Below are positions 1 through 9,096 of a stretch of DNA of 64,000 bases, piece after piece (the first letter of the stretch is position 1; each line of letters begins with the position of its first letter). Source of the DNA: Actinacidiphila yeochonensis CN732 (GTDB lineage: Bacteria > Actinomycetota > Actinomycetes > Streptomycetales > Streptomycetaceae). The DNA lies in assembly GCF_000745345.1 (NCBI RefSeq), contig NZ_JQNR01000005.1, positions 186,001 to 250,000 on the forward strand, in the 5' to 3' direction. The position numbers and the translations under genes were made by a program. The notes below the pieces were generated by a model. That model was not told where the DNA came from and searched no databases. It was given only the letters and a program-made list of their open reading frames with translations.

Positions 1-1
1 G

Positions 2-844
2 GACAGCAACAGCACGCAGGCCGAGATCGGCGTCATCGGCGGCTCCGGGTTCTACTCCTTCCTCAGCGATGTGAGGGAGGTCACGGTCGACACGCCCTAT
101 GGGGCGCCCAGCGATTCGCTCTTCCTGGGTGAGGTCGCGGGGCGCCGTGTCGCCTTCCTCCCCCGCCACGGCCGCGAGCATCACCTCCCGCCCCACAAGA
201 TCAATTACCGGGCGAACCTCTGGGCTCTTGCCTCGGTCGGCGTGCGCCAGGTCCTCGGCCCCTGTGCTGTCGGCGGACTGCGAGCTGAGTACGGTCCGGG
301 CACACTCCTTGTCCCTGACCAGTTGGTGGACCGCACGAAGTCGCGCGCCGGCTCCTACTTCGACGGCGAGGCGCGCGCGGACGGCCAGGTGCCGAACGTG
401 GTCCATGTGACCTTCGCCGACCCCTACTGCCCGGTGGGCCGCGAGGCCGCGGTCGCCACCGCGCGTTCCGGCGGTTGGGAAGCGGTGGACGGCGGGACCC
501 TCGTCGTCGTGGAGGGGCCGCGGTTCTCCACCCGGGCGGAGTCCGTCTGGCACGCGGCGCAGGGTTGGTCCGTGGTCGGGATGACCGGGCACCCGGAGGC
601 CGTTCTCGCCCGGGAGCTCGGACTTTGCTACACCTCGCTGACACTCGTGACCGATCTCGACGCCGGTGCCGACACCGGCGAGGGCGTCTCCCACGAGGAG
701 GTGCTGGAGGTCTTCGCGGCGAATGTCGGCAGGCTGCGGGACGTCCTCTTCGATGTTGTCGGTGCCCTGCCGGACACCAGCAAGCGTGACTGCTTGTGCG
801 TCAATCCGCTGGGCGGGCAGGAACCGGGCATCACACTGCCGTAA
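2..844 (+). CDS. mtnP: S-methyl-5'-thioadenosine phosphorylase / purine nucleoside phosphorylase family, 5' end outside window
   Basis: Partial gene. The reading frame is open from the first bases of the window and gives 280 visible residues ending in TAA. Members of this family split methylthioadenosine or purine nucleosides with phosphate, in methionine and purine salvage. The phosphate-binding GGSGFY motif lies about 13 residues into the visible part, followed by NYRANLWAL, the EGPRFSTRAES segment and the GMTGHPEAVLARELGLCY region that corresponds to the substrate-binding MT-x-PE motif. Acidic residues follow in VTDLDAG, as in enzymes that prefer 6-aminopurines, so MTAP is favoured over 6-oxopurine phosphorylase. 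The true start lies upstream. Family membership is firm; the exact substrate is inferred. Confidence 0.88.
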   Translation, partial: DSNSTQAEIGVIGGSGFYSFLSDVREVTVDTPYGAPSDSLFLGEVAGRRVAFLPRHGREHHLPPHKINYRANLWALASVGVRQVLGPCAVGGLRAEYGPGTLLVPDQLVDRTKSRAGSYFDGEARADGQVPNVVHVTFADPYCPVGREAAVATARSGGWEAVDGGTLVVVEGPRFSTRAESVWHAAQGWSVVGMTGHPEAVLARELGLCYTSLTLVTDLDAGADTGEGVSHEEVLEVFAANVGRLRDVLFDVVGALPDTSKRDCLCVNPLGGQEPGITLP

Positions 845-951
845 GGGGCACCTGCCCGCGTCCGCGCGGTAGTGGAGTCTGGAGGCGCCTATCTCCGCCT
901 ATCCGGGCCGGGCCGGGCTTGGCCGGGCCTGGTGATGGGCCGTCTCCAGAG

Positions 952-960
952 TTATCCACA
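952..960 (+). promoter_or_regulatory. Single DnaA-box-like 9-mer
   Basis: TTATCCACA matches the classical DnaA box exactly. It is isolated in the gap between the phosphorylase and the SAF-domain gene. No second box was noticed nearby, so this is not an origin. It may be a titration or regulatory site, or chance. Confidence 0.3.
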
Positions 961-1043
961 GGGCCTCTGACGCCAGTGTCCGCTTTGCGTCATCGTGGTG
1001 GGGATCCCGGCGCATCCGCCGGGGTCTCCACTCACCTCAGGCG

Positions 1044-1709
1044 GTGTCTGCTGTGCGCTCCCCCGGATTCCTCCTCTCCGTCCCCGCGGCCGGTTCCGAC
1101 GGTTCCGGCCTTCCTGTCCGGCGAGCCCGGAGTTCCGCGGACTCGCAGCAGCCGTCCACGTGTGACTCCGACCGGTACGCTCCGGAAGCCCCCAAGCCCT
1201 ACGCCCCGCCTCGCCGCGCGGTGCCGAGCTTCCCTCCGATCCGCCTACGCCGCGCCGGCGTACGCGGGCTGCTGGGTGCTGCGCTGCACAAACGGAGACG
1301 CGCGCTCGCCGCGGCGATGGCGGTAGCGGCGGCAGTGCTGGCAGCCTCGGCCGTGCGGAGCGCTCCCCCACCCCGTGCTCCGGCCGCTTCGCCCGGGAGA
1401 TCCGGCGACGCCCTGCGGGCGGCGCCCGGCGATCGACTGGTGCACGCGCCGGTGCGGATCGCCGACCCCGCGGTAGTGGCACTGCTGCGGCCTGGCGCCC
1501 GCGTCGACGTCCTCGCCGGGTCGCACGTGGTCGCCTCGCAGGTCACGGTGGTCGCGGTACCTACGAGCGCATCTACCCTGCCGGAGCAACCTCTCACCGA
1601 CGGGGCGGCGCCGGGAGGAGCTCTCGTGGTCCTCGCTGTGCCGCGCCGGACGGCGGCGGCTCTGTCCGGCGCGGCCGCCGGCTCTCCTCTGGGGGTGGTA
1701 CTGTGCTGA
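1044..1709 (+). CDS. SAF-domain (CpaB/RcpC-like) membrane-anchored protein
   Basis: Encodes 221 residues from a GTG start. The N-terminal half is basic and proline-rich (PSFPPIRLRRAG). One hydrophobic segment follows (LAAAMAVAAAVLAASAV, about residues 87-103), and then an extracytoplasmic SAF-like domain with PGDRLVHAPVRIADPAVVALLRPG and the ending GALVVLAVPRRTAAAL. SAF domains occur in CpaB/RcpC pilus-assembly proteins and antifreeze-like proteins. No pilus genes are nearby, so a pilus role is not supported. In the Streptomyces genomes I recall, a gene of this kind sits between the MTAP-family gene and mscL. The start is uncertain; a second GTG lies three codons on. Confidence 0.72.
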   Translation: MSAVRSPGFLLSVPAAGSDGSGLPVRRARSSADSQQPSTCDSDRYAPEAPKPYAPPRRAVPSFPPIRLRRAGVRGLLGAALHKRRRALAAAMAVAAAVLAASAVRSAPPPRAPAASPGRSGDALRAAPGDRLVHAPVRIADPAVVALLRPGARVDVLAGSHVVASQVTVVAVPTSASTLPEQPLTDGAAPGGALVVLAVPRRTAAALSGAAAGSPLGVVLC

Positions 1710-2316
1710 CTCGCCTGTCTGCGAGAGGCGACGGTGTCCGACTCTCGTCAGGGCCTGCCGCAGGCGGAGGCGCAGAAGGACAACTGGGTGAGAAAGCCCA
1801 GTCGGAGAGCCCTGCTGACGGGTGTCAGCGGCACGACGGCTGGCGGGAACGTGGCCTGAGCAACGGCTCCGGTGCTCGCCGGTGCGTAGTAGGACCAGGC
1901 CACAGCGTCGATGCCTCTCGTCCCGAACCACGGGCTCGCCGACGTCTGCGATACGAAGGGCCGCGTTGGGAGATCGCCCTCTTCCAACGGACCAGTCCGG
2001 GTGGGCGGTCAGCAGGCCCTGCGTCGTACGGACACCGCGGTGTCCGGGCCGGTCAGGAGCCCCCCTCCCGCGGCTCTCACCAGGCTCTTGGCGATGCGGC
2101 GCCCGTCCGTCAGACAGGTGAGCCGACGCCGATGGCGCCCGACGCCGGGGCAGCCCTTGGCGGCGCCGCCTTCGGCGAGCAAACCTCGGCGGCGGCCGAA
2201 AGAGTTGCTGTGGGGCAGCCTCAGGGGGACGACGGCCCGGCTGGGTGGTGCCAGGAACTGGCCACCCGGTTCGTGAGGGCTTTGGAGTGCGGCGATGCGA
2301 ACCCGACGGCTCTGCT
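1710..2316. other. About 600 bp without a supportable gene
   Basis: No frame here has convincing protein character. Short open stretches exist on the minus strand (for example 1748-1987) but I recognise no family, start signal or neighbour logic. From memory of related genomes, an mscL mechanosensitive channel gene often follows the SAF-domain gene; no MscL-like sequence is present. The stretch could be decayed DNA left by a deletion or insertion. Confidence 0.4.
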
Positions 2317-2604
2317 TCACAGGTGGTGCGGGGGCTTCTCGTTGAGGAAACGGATAAAGTCGTCGTCGGAGGCTCGGTCGCCCCAACCTCGGTCCGAGTC
2401 GTCGGCGGACGGCCGGCTGAGTGGGTCGTCGAAGACGAAGCCGGTCGCGGAACCGGTCCTTGGACCTTCAGGACGCGTTGACGGCGTCTGGGTGCTGTCG
2501 CCGTCGCCCGGGCCCCCTACGGCACCTTCACCGTGGCCTTGGGCGTCGGACGCGCCAGCGGGCCGGGAGTCCGGCGTGGCAGCGGGTTCGGGGTCTGCGC
2601 TCAT
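2317..2604 (-). CDS. Small acidic hypothetical protein with C-terminal RGWGD...PPHH motif
   Basis: Encodes 95 residues, starting [11 protein letters not shown] behind GGAGAG, which sits very close to the ATG. The first two thirds are low-complexity (P, G, E, T). The conserved part is the end: [12 protein letters not shown] followed by [17 protein letters not shown] recall this acidic D-x-GWG-x-R tail ending in PPH in small Streptomyces proteins of unknown function. It is transcribed divergently from the cysteine-synthase-like gene, 113 bp apart. No function can be assigned. An upstream ATG at 2667 would add 21 residues. Confidence 0.7.
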   Translation of the reverse strand: MSADPEPAATPDSRPAGASDAQGHGEGAVGGPGDGDSTQTPSTRPEGPRTGSATGFVFDDPLSRPSADDSDRGWGDRASDDDFIRFLNEKPPHHL

Positions 2605-2717
2605 CTCTCCAGCGTACGGCGAGCCGAGATCACTCCCGATGCCGCGCGTGCCCAAGCCGACACCCACAGGTACCCAAAGTGCGGGTTGGGGGGAGGGCGA
2701 CGGATATACCTGGCCTC

Positions 2718-3866
2718 ATGCAGAAGCCCGAGCCGACCGCCTTTCCCGTGCCCCTGCCCCCAAGCGGGTCCGCGACGGAGGAGGACGTCGACCGAAGCGA
2801 CCCCGTGTACCGTCATTGGTTGAGCGAGGCTGTGGCGAAGGTCCATGCCGACGCCAACCGGTCCGCAGATACCCATTTGCTGTCGATCCCTCTCCCCGCG
2901 AGCTGGGACGTCGACCTCTATCTGAAGGACGAGTCGACCCACCCGACGGGCTCGTTGAAGCACCGGCTCGCCCGGTCACTGTTCCTGTACGCGCTGTGCA
3001 ACGGGTGGATTCGGCCGGACCGTCCGGTGATCGAGGCGTCGAGCGGTTCGACAGCGGTATCGGAGGCCTACTTCGCCCGTCTGATCGGTGTCCCCTTTGT
3101 GGCCGTCATGGCGCGCGGCACGGTCCAGGCGAAGGTGGAACTGATCGAGTTCCAAGGCGGCCGCTGCCACCTGGTGGACGACCCGAGCGAGGTCTACGAG
3201 ACCGCGGCCCGGTTGGCGGAGGAGACCGGCGGCCACTACATGGACCAATTCACGTACGCGGAGAGGGCGACGGACTGGAGGGGCAACAACAACATCGCGG
3301 AGTCGATCTTCCGGCAGATGACACGGGAGCGGTACCCGGTTCCAACGTGGATCGTGGCGACCGCGGGGACGGGCGGCACGTCGGCGACGCTGGCCCGGTA
3401 CGTCCGCTACGCCCTGGCCGAGACGGGAATCTGCGTGGCCGACCCGGAGAACTCGGCGTTCTTCCCGAGCTGGCGCGACAGCGATCCGTCGGTGACGACC
3501 TCGATGCCCTCGCGGATCGAGGGGATCGGCCGGCAGAGGGTGGAGCCCAGCTTCGTACCCGGAGCCATCGACCGCATGATGCGGGTGCCGGACGCCGCGT
3601 CGATCGCCTCCGTGCGCGTCCTGGAAAGGCTGCTGGGGCGCCGGGCGGGCGCCTCGACCGGAACGGGGCTGTGGGCCGCGTTCCGGATCGTGTCGGAGAT
3701 GCGCGAGCGCGGCGAGCGGGGAAGCGTCGTGGGAATGCTGTGCGACCCGGGCGAGCGCTACGTCGAGAAGTACTACTCGGACACGTGGCTGGCCGAGCAG
3801 GGCATCGAGATCGGTCCTTACGTGCGCCGACTGGAGGAGTTCCTGGGTGGCGCTCTGCTGAGCTGA
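2718..3866 (+). CDS. PLP-dependent cysteine synthase family protein
   Basis: Encodes 382 residues from ATG ([10 protein letters not shown]). It is a fold-type II PLP enzyme. The PLP lysine is in [11 protein letters not shown], the phosphate loop is [13 protein letters not shown], and the glycine-rich [15 protein letters not shown] binds the cofactor phosphate. Such enzymes carry out beta-replacement or beta-elimination, as in cysteine or cystathionine synthesis. This sequence belongs to a branch distinct from CysK and CysM, longer at both ends, whose substrate is not known to me. No ribosome binding site is obvious before the ATG. The frame is open far upstream, but those residues are low-complexity and were not included. 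It stands alone, with no cysteine pathway genes nearby. Confidence 0.85.
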   Translation: MQKPEPTAFPVPLPPSGSATEEDVDRSDPVYRHWLSEAVAKVHADANRSADTHLLSIPLPASWDVDLYLKDESTHPTGSLKHRLARSLFLYALCNGWIRPDRPVIEASSGSTAVSEAYFARLIGVPFVAVMARGTVQAKVELIEFQGGRCHLVDDPSEVYETAARLAEETGGHYMDQFTYAERATDWRGNNNIAESIFRQMTRERYPVPTWIVATAGTGGTSATLARYVRYALAETGICVADPENSAFFPSWRDSDPSVTTSMPSRIEGIGRQRVEPSFVPGAIDRMMRVPDAASIASVRVLERLLGRRAGASTGTGLWAAFRIVSEMRERGERGSVVGMLCDPGERYVEKYYSDTWLAEQGIEIGPYVRRLEEFLGGALLS

Positions 3867-3989
3867 GCGGCGACTTCTACACGCCTCCGAATCTGGGCGA
3901 CGGCTGAAGCTCCTCCTGTCCAGTGCTGGCGGGATCAGGCGCGCGCGTTGGCGTGCGCCAGCCCGTCTGACTCCCGCAAGGTGTCCTGC

Positions 3990-5219
3990 ATGAGCGATTC
4001 ACCTCGTGCCGTGCGCCGCGGAATGCCGAGCGTTCCCCCTTCCTCGCGCACTGGTGGCGTCGTCCGCCGCATGTCGGCACGGGACCGCGGTGAAGAGCAT
4101 CGGGCTTCCACTCCGTTGGAGTTGTTCTTCGACCTGTGCTTCGTCGTGGCCGTGGCACAGGTTGGCGGACGGCTTGTACACGCCGTGGCCGCGGGGCGAC
4201 CAGGCCACGGGGTGCTCGGCTATCTGACCGTGTTCTTCGCGATTTGGTGGGCCTGGATGAACTTCTCCTGGTTCGCGTCCGCCTACGACACGGACGACGT
4301 GCCGTACAGGGTGACGACACTGGTCCAGATCGTGGGCGTCTTGATGCTGGCGGCGGGGGTGCCGCGTGCTTTCGACGGTGGTGACTTCCGCCTGGTCGCG
4401 ATCGGATACGCCGTTATGAGGTTGGCGCTGGTCACGCAGTGGCTCCGCGCGGGCGTCGCGGAGAACGGTGGCGCTCGGGTGACCGCTTTCCACTACGCGT
4501 GTGGCGTGGCGGTCTGCCAGGTGGGATTGATGGTTCTGCTGGTGCCGCATGGTGCGCCTCCGGTGTGGGCGTTCGCGTTGATGGCCGCGGCAGAGTTGGC
4601 GGTCCCGCCGCTGGCTGAAAGGGCTCAGCCCACGTCGTGGCATCCGGGCCACATCGCAGAGCGCTACGGCCTTTTCACGATCATCGTGCTGGGTGAGTCG
4701 GTGTCTGCTGCCACGGTGGCGGTGCAGTCGGCGGCGGACGAGCACGGGACGTTCGGCTCTCTGGTGCCCATCGCGGTCGGCGGGCTGCTGCTGGTGTTCG
4801 CCGCGTGGTGGATCTACTTCGCTGTGCCCATTGAGGAGCACCTGGTGTCGAGCCGTGTGGCGTTTGCCTGGGGGTACGGACACTTCGCCGTGTACGCCAG
4901 CGCGGCGGCCATCGGTGCCGGGCTGGAAATCGCAGTCGAGCACGCGGTGGGTGAGATCGACGTGTCGACGAGAGGTGCCTCAGCGGCGGTGGCGCTGCCC
5001 GCGGCGGTGTTCCTGTTCGCCGTATGGCTTCTCAACTCACGTCGCCACACGCGCGGGGCGACGCAGCAGATGGTTTTGCCGGTATCAGCGGTGGCAGTCG
5101 CGGCGTGCATGTTCACCGGCACGCACGCAGTGCTGTGGGCAGGCCTGGTGTGCGCGGGGACAGTGGCAGTCGGAGCTGTCCTTGAGGAACGCGCCCGAGC
5201 CGTGAACCACGGACAATAG
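3990..5219 (+). CDS. Low temperature requirement protein A (LtrA) family membrane protein
   Basis: Encodes 409 residues. The start was chosen because AAGG lies 8 bases before the ATG. The LtrA signature appears near the N-terminus: TPLELFFDLCFVVAVAQ, then FFAIWWAWMNFSWFASAYDTDD. A chain of roughly ten to twelve hydrophobic segments follows, with the conserved HIAERYGLFTIIVLGES motif in the middle. The family was named from a Listeria mutant impaired at low temperature; its biochemical function is unknown. The gene is convergent with the VIT-family gene, with a 74 bp gap and no clear hairpin. Confidence 0.88.
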   Translation: MSDSPRAVRRGMPSVPPSSRTGGVVRRMSARDRGEEHRASTPLELFFDLCFVVAVAQVGGRLVHAVAAGRPGHGVLGYLTVFFAIWWAWMNFSWFASAYDTDDVPYRVTTLVQIVGVLMLAAGVPRAFDGGDFRLVAIGYAVMRLALVTQWLRAGVAENGGARVTAFHYACGVAVCQVGLMVLLVPHGAPPVWAFALMAAAELAVPPLAERAQPTSWHPGHIAERYGLFTIIVLGESVSAATVAVQSAADEHGTFGSLVPIAVGGLLLVFAAWWIYFAVPIEEHLVSSRVAFAWGYGHFAVYASAAAIGAGLEIAVEHAVGEIDVSTRGASAAVALPAAVFLFAVWLLNSRRHTRGATQQMVLPVSAVAVAACMFTGTHAVLWAGLVCAGTVAVGAVLEERARAVNHGQ

Positions 5220-5293
5220 CAAGGCTCACCGGCAGCCCCCAGCCGGTCGCAGCGCGGAAGCCGTCATGTCATGTCAGGGCATTCGTCGCGGCC

Positions 5294-6061
5294 TCACACG
5301 CCGGTTGCGCTGAGAAGGGTGCCGACCGCGTAGGTGACGGCCATCGCCAGGACTCCACCAACGGCGTTGCGGATGATCGCCGGGCGCGCAGGGGCATTGC
5401 CCAGGTGGGCGCTGACCCAGCCGCAGCAGACAAGGGCGATCAACACGGATACGACGGTGACCGCCAGCCGCCAGCCGTCCGGCGGCAGCACGATGGCCAG
5501 GAGCGGTAGCAACGCTCCCGCGGTGAACGACACGAAGCTGGCCCACGCGGCATGCCAGGGGTTGACGAGCTCCTCCGGGTTGATGCCCAGTTCGACGCGC
5601 GCGTGAGCGCCGAGCGCGTCGCGGTCGGTGAGCTGTTCGGCAACCTCGCGAGCGAGGTCGCGCGAAATGCCGCGGTTTTCGAGCAGGCCCGTTAGTTCGT
5701 CGAGTTCGGCCTGGGGAGTGGTGGCGAGCTCTTCGCGTTCCTGAGCGAGGGCGGCCTGTTCCGAGTCCAGTTGCGTACTGACCGACACGTATTCGCCGAC
5801 CGCCATGGATAGAGAACCGGCGAGAAGACCGGCGAGGCCGGCGGTCAGGAGTGCCGAGCGGGAGTCTGTAGCTCCGGCCACACCGACGACGAGTCCCGCG
5901 ATCGACACCACCCCGTCGTTGGCTCCGAGGACTGCGGCTCGCAGCCAGTTCAGGCGGGTTCCGAGTCCTTCGTGGTGGGGTTCACCCGGGTGCCCGGCGG
6001 GCTGCTCGGCGTCACGGATGCGGGCCGGCTCTGCAGCAGGGTCGTCGGAGTCGTCACTCAT
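5294..6061 (-). CDS. VIT1/CCC1-family metal (iron/manganese) transporter
   Basis: Encodes 255 residues from MSDDSDDPAAEP. VIT1/CCC1 proteins move Fe2+ or Mn2+ across membranes. The hallmark first helix is present (NWLRAAVLGANDGVVSIAGLVVGVAGA), then GLLAGSLSMAVGEYVSVSTQ, a charged cytoplasmic helical region rich in Glu that binds metal in the family (about residues 100-165), and three C-terminal membrane segments. No strong ribosome binding site precedes the ATG, and the frame stays open upstream to 6232, so the start is not certain. It lies 151 bp downstream of hrdD in the same direction and could be partly cotranscribed. Confidence 0.85.
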   Translation of the reverse strand: MSDDSDDPAAEPARIRDAEQPAGHPGEPHHEGLGTRLNWLRAAVLGANDGVVSIAGLVVGVAGATDSRSALLTAGLAGLLAGSLSMAVGEYVSVSTQLDSEQAALAQEREELATTPQAELDELTGLLENRGISRDLAREVAEQLTDRDALGAHARVELGINPEELVNPWHAAWASFVSFTAGALLPLLAIVLPPDGWRLAVTVVSVLIALVCCGWVSAHLGNAPARPAIIRNAVGGVLAMAVTYAVGTLLSATGV

Positions 6062-6212
6062 GGAAGGCAGGGTCTCACCCCGCACGGTGAGTGGGCCCTG
6101 GACAGGCCGAACCCCGGCGCGGGGGGGATGCACCGGGGTCCGGGTCTGGAGCCGCCTCACAGCCGGAAGGCGCTGCGGGCGGATGTTTTTGGCCGAGATG
6201 CGGGGGGGCGGG

Positions 6213-7208
6213 TCAGGCGGCTTCGTAGTCAAGGCCGGTGGCGCGGGCCATTCGCTTGAGGTCGGCGAGAGCGTGCTTTTCGATCTGCCGGATGCGCTCC
6301 CTGGTGAGGCCGTGCTCCTTGCCCACCTCGGTGAGGGTGCGTTCGCGGCCGTCGACGATGCCGTAGCGGGCGCGGATGATGGAGGCGGTCCGCTCGTCGA
6401 GCCGGTCGATGAGGCCGTCGAGTTCCTCGCGGCGCAGCATGACCAGCACGGAGTCCTCCGGGGAGGGTGCGGCGCCGTCCTCCACGAGGTCTCCGAACTC
6501 CGTCTCGCCCTCCGCGTCCACGGACATGTTCAGCGATACGGGGTCGCGGGCCCAGTCGAGGACGTCGGCGATCCGCTCCGGGGTGGAGCCGAGTTCCGTG
6601 GCGATCTCCGAGGGTTCGGCGTCGCGGCCGTTCTCGCGGTTGAACTCACGCTGGACGCGCCGGATGCGCCCGAGTTCCTCGACGAGGTGGACGGGCAGGC
6701 GGATGGTGCGGGACTGGTCGGCGATGGATCGGGTGATCGCCTGCCGGATCCACCAGGTCGCGTAGGTGGAGAACTTGAAGCCCTTGGCGTAGTCGAACTT
6801 CTCGACGGCGCGGACCAGGCCGGCGTTGCCTTCCTGGATGAGGTCCAGCAGGGGCAGGCCGCTGCGCGGGTACCGGCGGGCGACGGCCACGACCAGGCGG
6901 AGGTTGGAGCGGATGAAGACGTCCTTGGCGCGTTCGCCGGCGGCGATGAGCGATTCGAGCTCTTGGCGGCTGGCGTCCGCTCCGGCGCTCCCGGGCAGTT
7001 CAGCGTCGGCTGCGAGTATCCGCTCGGCGTAGACGCCTGCCTCGATGTCGCGGGACAGCTCCACTTCCCTCGCGGCGTCGAGCAGCGGGGTGCGGGCGAT
7101 CTCATCCAGGTACATGCCGACGAGGTCGCGGTCGGCGACTTCCCCGCCTGCGGCGCGAACGCTACTGGTCCCGCCTGCGTTGCGACGGGCGACGGCACGG
7201 GTTGCCAT
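6213..7208 (-). CDS. hrdD: RNA polymerase principal-like sigma factor HrdD
   Basis: Encodes 331 residues from MATRAVARRN, with GGGAG six bases before the ATG. Region 1.2 is at about 26-60, region 2 at 97-165 (SNLRLVVAVARRYPRSGLPLL and the RpoD-type FSTYATWWIRQAITRSIADQ), region 3 at 170-235, and region 4 with the HTH TLTEVGKEHGLTRERIRQIE at 291-310. Length and N-terminus match HrdD of S. coelicolor as I remember it. HrdD is a non-essential group 2 sigma factor whose transcription in S. coelicolor depends on stress ECF sigma factors. A GGGAAC hexamer on the minus strand (7278-7273) upstream would suit a -35 for such a factor, but I could not place a convincing -10. The gene is divergent from the GNAT gene. 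Confidence 0.93.
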   Translation of the reverse strand: MATRAVARRNAGGTSSVRAAGGEVADRDLVGMYLDEIARTPLLDAAREVELSRDIEAGVYAERILAADAELPGSAGADASRQELESLIAAGERAKDVFIRSNLRLVVAVARRYPRSGLPLLDLIQEGNAGLVRAVEKFDYAKGFKFSTYATWWIRQAITRSIADQSRTIRLPVHLVEELGRIRRVQREFNRENGRDAEPSEIATELGSTPERIADVLDWARDPVSLNMSVDAEGETEFGDLVEDGAAPSPEDSVLVMLRREELDGLIDRLDERTASIIRARYGIVDGRERTLTEVGKEHGLTRERIRQIEKHALADLKRMARATGLDYEAA

Positions 7209-7400
7209 GCGAGCTCCCTTTCGAAAGTGCGGTCGGTTGTCCTACGCGGAGGAGGCGCGTGCTGCCTCGGCGGTTCCCTGTCCTGTTCGGCTGCCCCATC
7301 CGATGTGGATAACGACTGGAAAACGGACACAATTCCCAAGTCGTGGCCTGTTCTTTATGATCATGCAGTACCCTGTCCCGCCGCCCAGAAGGGCCATGGC

Positions 7401-7922
7401 ATGCCCGGTCAAGCGAACGCCCTGGTCAGCCCTGGTACGGAGAAGGATCTTGTCGCGCTGACCGACATCTACAACCACTACGTCCGCGAGACAGCGATCA
7501 CCTTCGACACCGTTCCGATCACTCCGGATGAACGACGGCCATGGCTGTTGTCCCATCCGGAAGACGGTCCGCACCGCCTCCTGGTTGCCCGCATGCCCGG
7601 TCCCGGGGGGCGCGTCCTGGGATATGCGACGAGCAGCGCGTTCCGGCCCAAGCCGGCGTACTCGACCTCGGTGGAGACGAGCATCTACCTGGCTCCCGGC
7701 GCGGGTGGGCGCGGCGTGGGTTCCCTTCTCTACCGGGAGCTCTTCGATGCGCTGGCCGCCGAGGACGTGCACCGCGCGTACGCCGGCATCACCCTGCCCA
7801 ACGAGGCGTCGGTCCGTGTCCACCAGCGGTTCGGGTTCCAGCAGGTGGGGTTGTACGAGGAGGTCGGACGCAAGTTCGGCAGCTATCACGACGTCGCGTG
7901 GTTCGAGAAGCGCATGGCGTGA
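7401..7922 (+). CDS. GNAT acetyltransferase, phosphinothricin acetyltransferase-like
   Basis: Encodes 173 residues from MPGQANALVS, with AGAAGGG seven bases upstream. The layout matches the Bar/Pat group of GNAT enzymes: IYNHYVRETAITFDT near the N-terminus, the conserved SVETSIYLAP strand, the acetyl-CoA loop GGRGVGSLLY (about residues 101-110), the LPNEASVRVHQRFGF segment, and the ending KFGSYHDVAWFEKRM. Pat enzymes acetylate phosphinothricin or related amino acids such as methionine sulfoximine. Many chromosomal homologues are general amino acid acetylators, so the substrate is open. The much longer upstream open frame runs antisense to the VIT-family gene and hrdD and was excluded. Confidence 0.87.
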   Translation: MPGQANALVSPGTEKDLVALTDIYNHYVRETAITFDTVPITPDERRPWLLSHPEDGPHRLLVARMPGPGGRVLGYATSSAFRPKPAYSTSVETSIYLAPGAGGRGVGSLLYRELFDALAAEDVHRAYAGITLPNEASVRVHQRFGFQQVGLYEEVGRKFGSYHDVAWFEKRMA

Positions 7923-8201
7923 CCGGCTTTTCGCGCACCGCCGGGGCCGGCGGCGCGCGGATCGCCCAGCGGCCCCGTCCTGGCGCTCCGTTCGGTCCGC
8001 GACGGCGGCACCTGCACCCCACCGCCTTGTGGGAGGCCACCTGGGTACGCCCACACCGGCCTGGTATGTCCTTCCGGCACCTGATACCGACCCAGCGCGC
8101 GGCAGGCAGCGCCGGGGCTATGCATCCGCCCTTCATTCTTGAGGCTTCAATCAAACACGGCTACCGTCAGCGGTGGAATTCAGTACTCAAGGAGGTCGGC
8201 T

Positions 8202-8987
8202 ATGTCCGTGGCAGCTCCAGGGCGCATGCCTGCCCTCTACCTCTCGCATGGCGCCCCGCCGCTCGCCGACGATCCCGTATGGCCCGGCGAACTGGCGGCG
8301 TGGGGGGCGCGGCTGCCCCGCCCCAAGGCGATTCTGGTCGTGTCGGCCCACTGGGAGGAGGCGCCGTTGGCGATCGGGGCCACCACCCGGACACCTCTGG
8401 TGTACGACTTCTGGGGCTTCCCGGCCCACTACTACCAGGTGACGTACGACGCCCCTGGGGCTCCCGCGCTCGCCGAGGACGTGCGCAAGCTCCTGGGCGG
8501 GGCAGGGACACCGGTGCAGGACGTGCCCGATCGCGGACTGGACCATGGCGCCTACGTGCCGCTGGTGGAGATGTTCCCGGCCGCAGACGTGCCGGTGCTC
8601 CAGGTGTCGATGCCGACGCTGGACCCCGAGCAGCTGATGGAGATCGGCCGCCGGCTGACACCGTTGCGTGACGAGGGTGTTCTGATCATCGGCAGTGGCT
8701 TCTTCACCCACAACCTCGCGGCACTGCGTCACAGCGGCGAGCAGCCGCCGAGCTGGTCGGCGGAGTTCGACGGCTGGGGGCGTGAGGCCCTGCAGGCCCA
8801 GGACGTCGACGCCCTGGTGGACTTCCGGCGCAAGGCCCCCGCGGGCCGGCTGGCCCACCCCCGCACCGAGCACTTCGCCCCGCTGTTCGTCACCCTGGGT
8901 GCGGCCGAGGCGGAGCTCGGCAGTCAGCGCAGCGTCATCGAGGGCTTCTGGATGGGCCTGGCGAAGCGCTCCCTCCAGTTCGGCTGA
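8202..8987 (+). CDS. Class III extradiol-type (DODA-like) dioxygenase
   Basis: Encodes 261 residues. The start is set by AAGGAGG six bases before the ATG (MSVAAPGRMP). It is a LigB-type aromatic ring-opening dioxygenase of the 4,5-DOPA dioxygenase group. Candidate metal ligands are in YLSHGAPPL, VSAHWEE and DHGAYVPL, with further conserved GSGFFTHNL and RTEHFAPLFVTLGAA. Bacterial members are often annotated only as dioxygenase and the natural catechol is unknown. The gene is monocistronic, convergent with the DHA2 permease, with a GC-rich hairpin between them. Confidence 0.87.
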   Translation: MSVAAPGRMPALYLSHGAPPLADDPVWPGELAAWGARLPRPKAILVVSAHWEEAPLAIGATTRTPLVYDFWGFPAHYYQVTYDAPGAPALAEDVRKLLGGAGTPVQDVPDRGLDHGAYVPLVEMFPAADVPVLQVSMPTLDPEQLMEIGRRLTPLRDEGVLIIGSGFFTHNLAALRHSGEQPPSWSAEFDGWGREALQAQDVDALVDFRRKAPAGRLAHPRTEHFAPLFVTLGAAEAELGSQRSVIEGFWMGLAKRSLQFG

Positions 8988-9040
8988 CCCTCTCCGGGAG
9001 TCGCTCCTCCTCAGGAGTTCGCCGGGGCCGCGAACAGGAG

Positions 9041-9080
9041 CGCGCCCCGCCCCCCGGAAGCCGGGGCGGCGAGGGCGCGC
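9041..9080. terminator. Probable bidirectional terminator hairpin
   Basis: A GC-rich imperfect inverted repeat lies between the convergent dioxygenase and DHA2 permease genes. The core CCCCGG-aag-CCGGGG is extended by GCC/GGC and an outer CGCGCC/GGCGCG pairing. It has no T-tract, as is usual for high-GC actinobacteria. Confidence 0.45.
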
Positions 9081-9096
9081 GGTGCGGTCTGGTCCG

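Noticed and set aside
1703..3907. 734-codon open frame on the + strand overlapping the cysteine-synthase-like gene
   Set aside because: The composition is Arg/Gly/Pro-rich without domains, and the real enzyme lies in another frame of the same strand. It is a high-GC shadow frame.
5805..7922. 705-codon open frame reaching into the acetyltransferase
   Set aside because: Only the last 173 codons encode the GNAT protein. The rest runs antisense to the VIT-family gene and hrdD.
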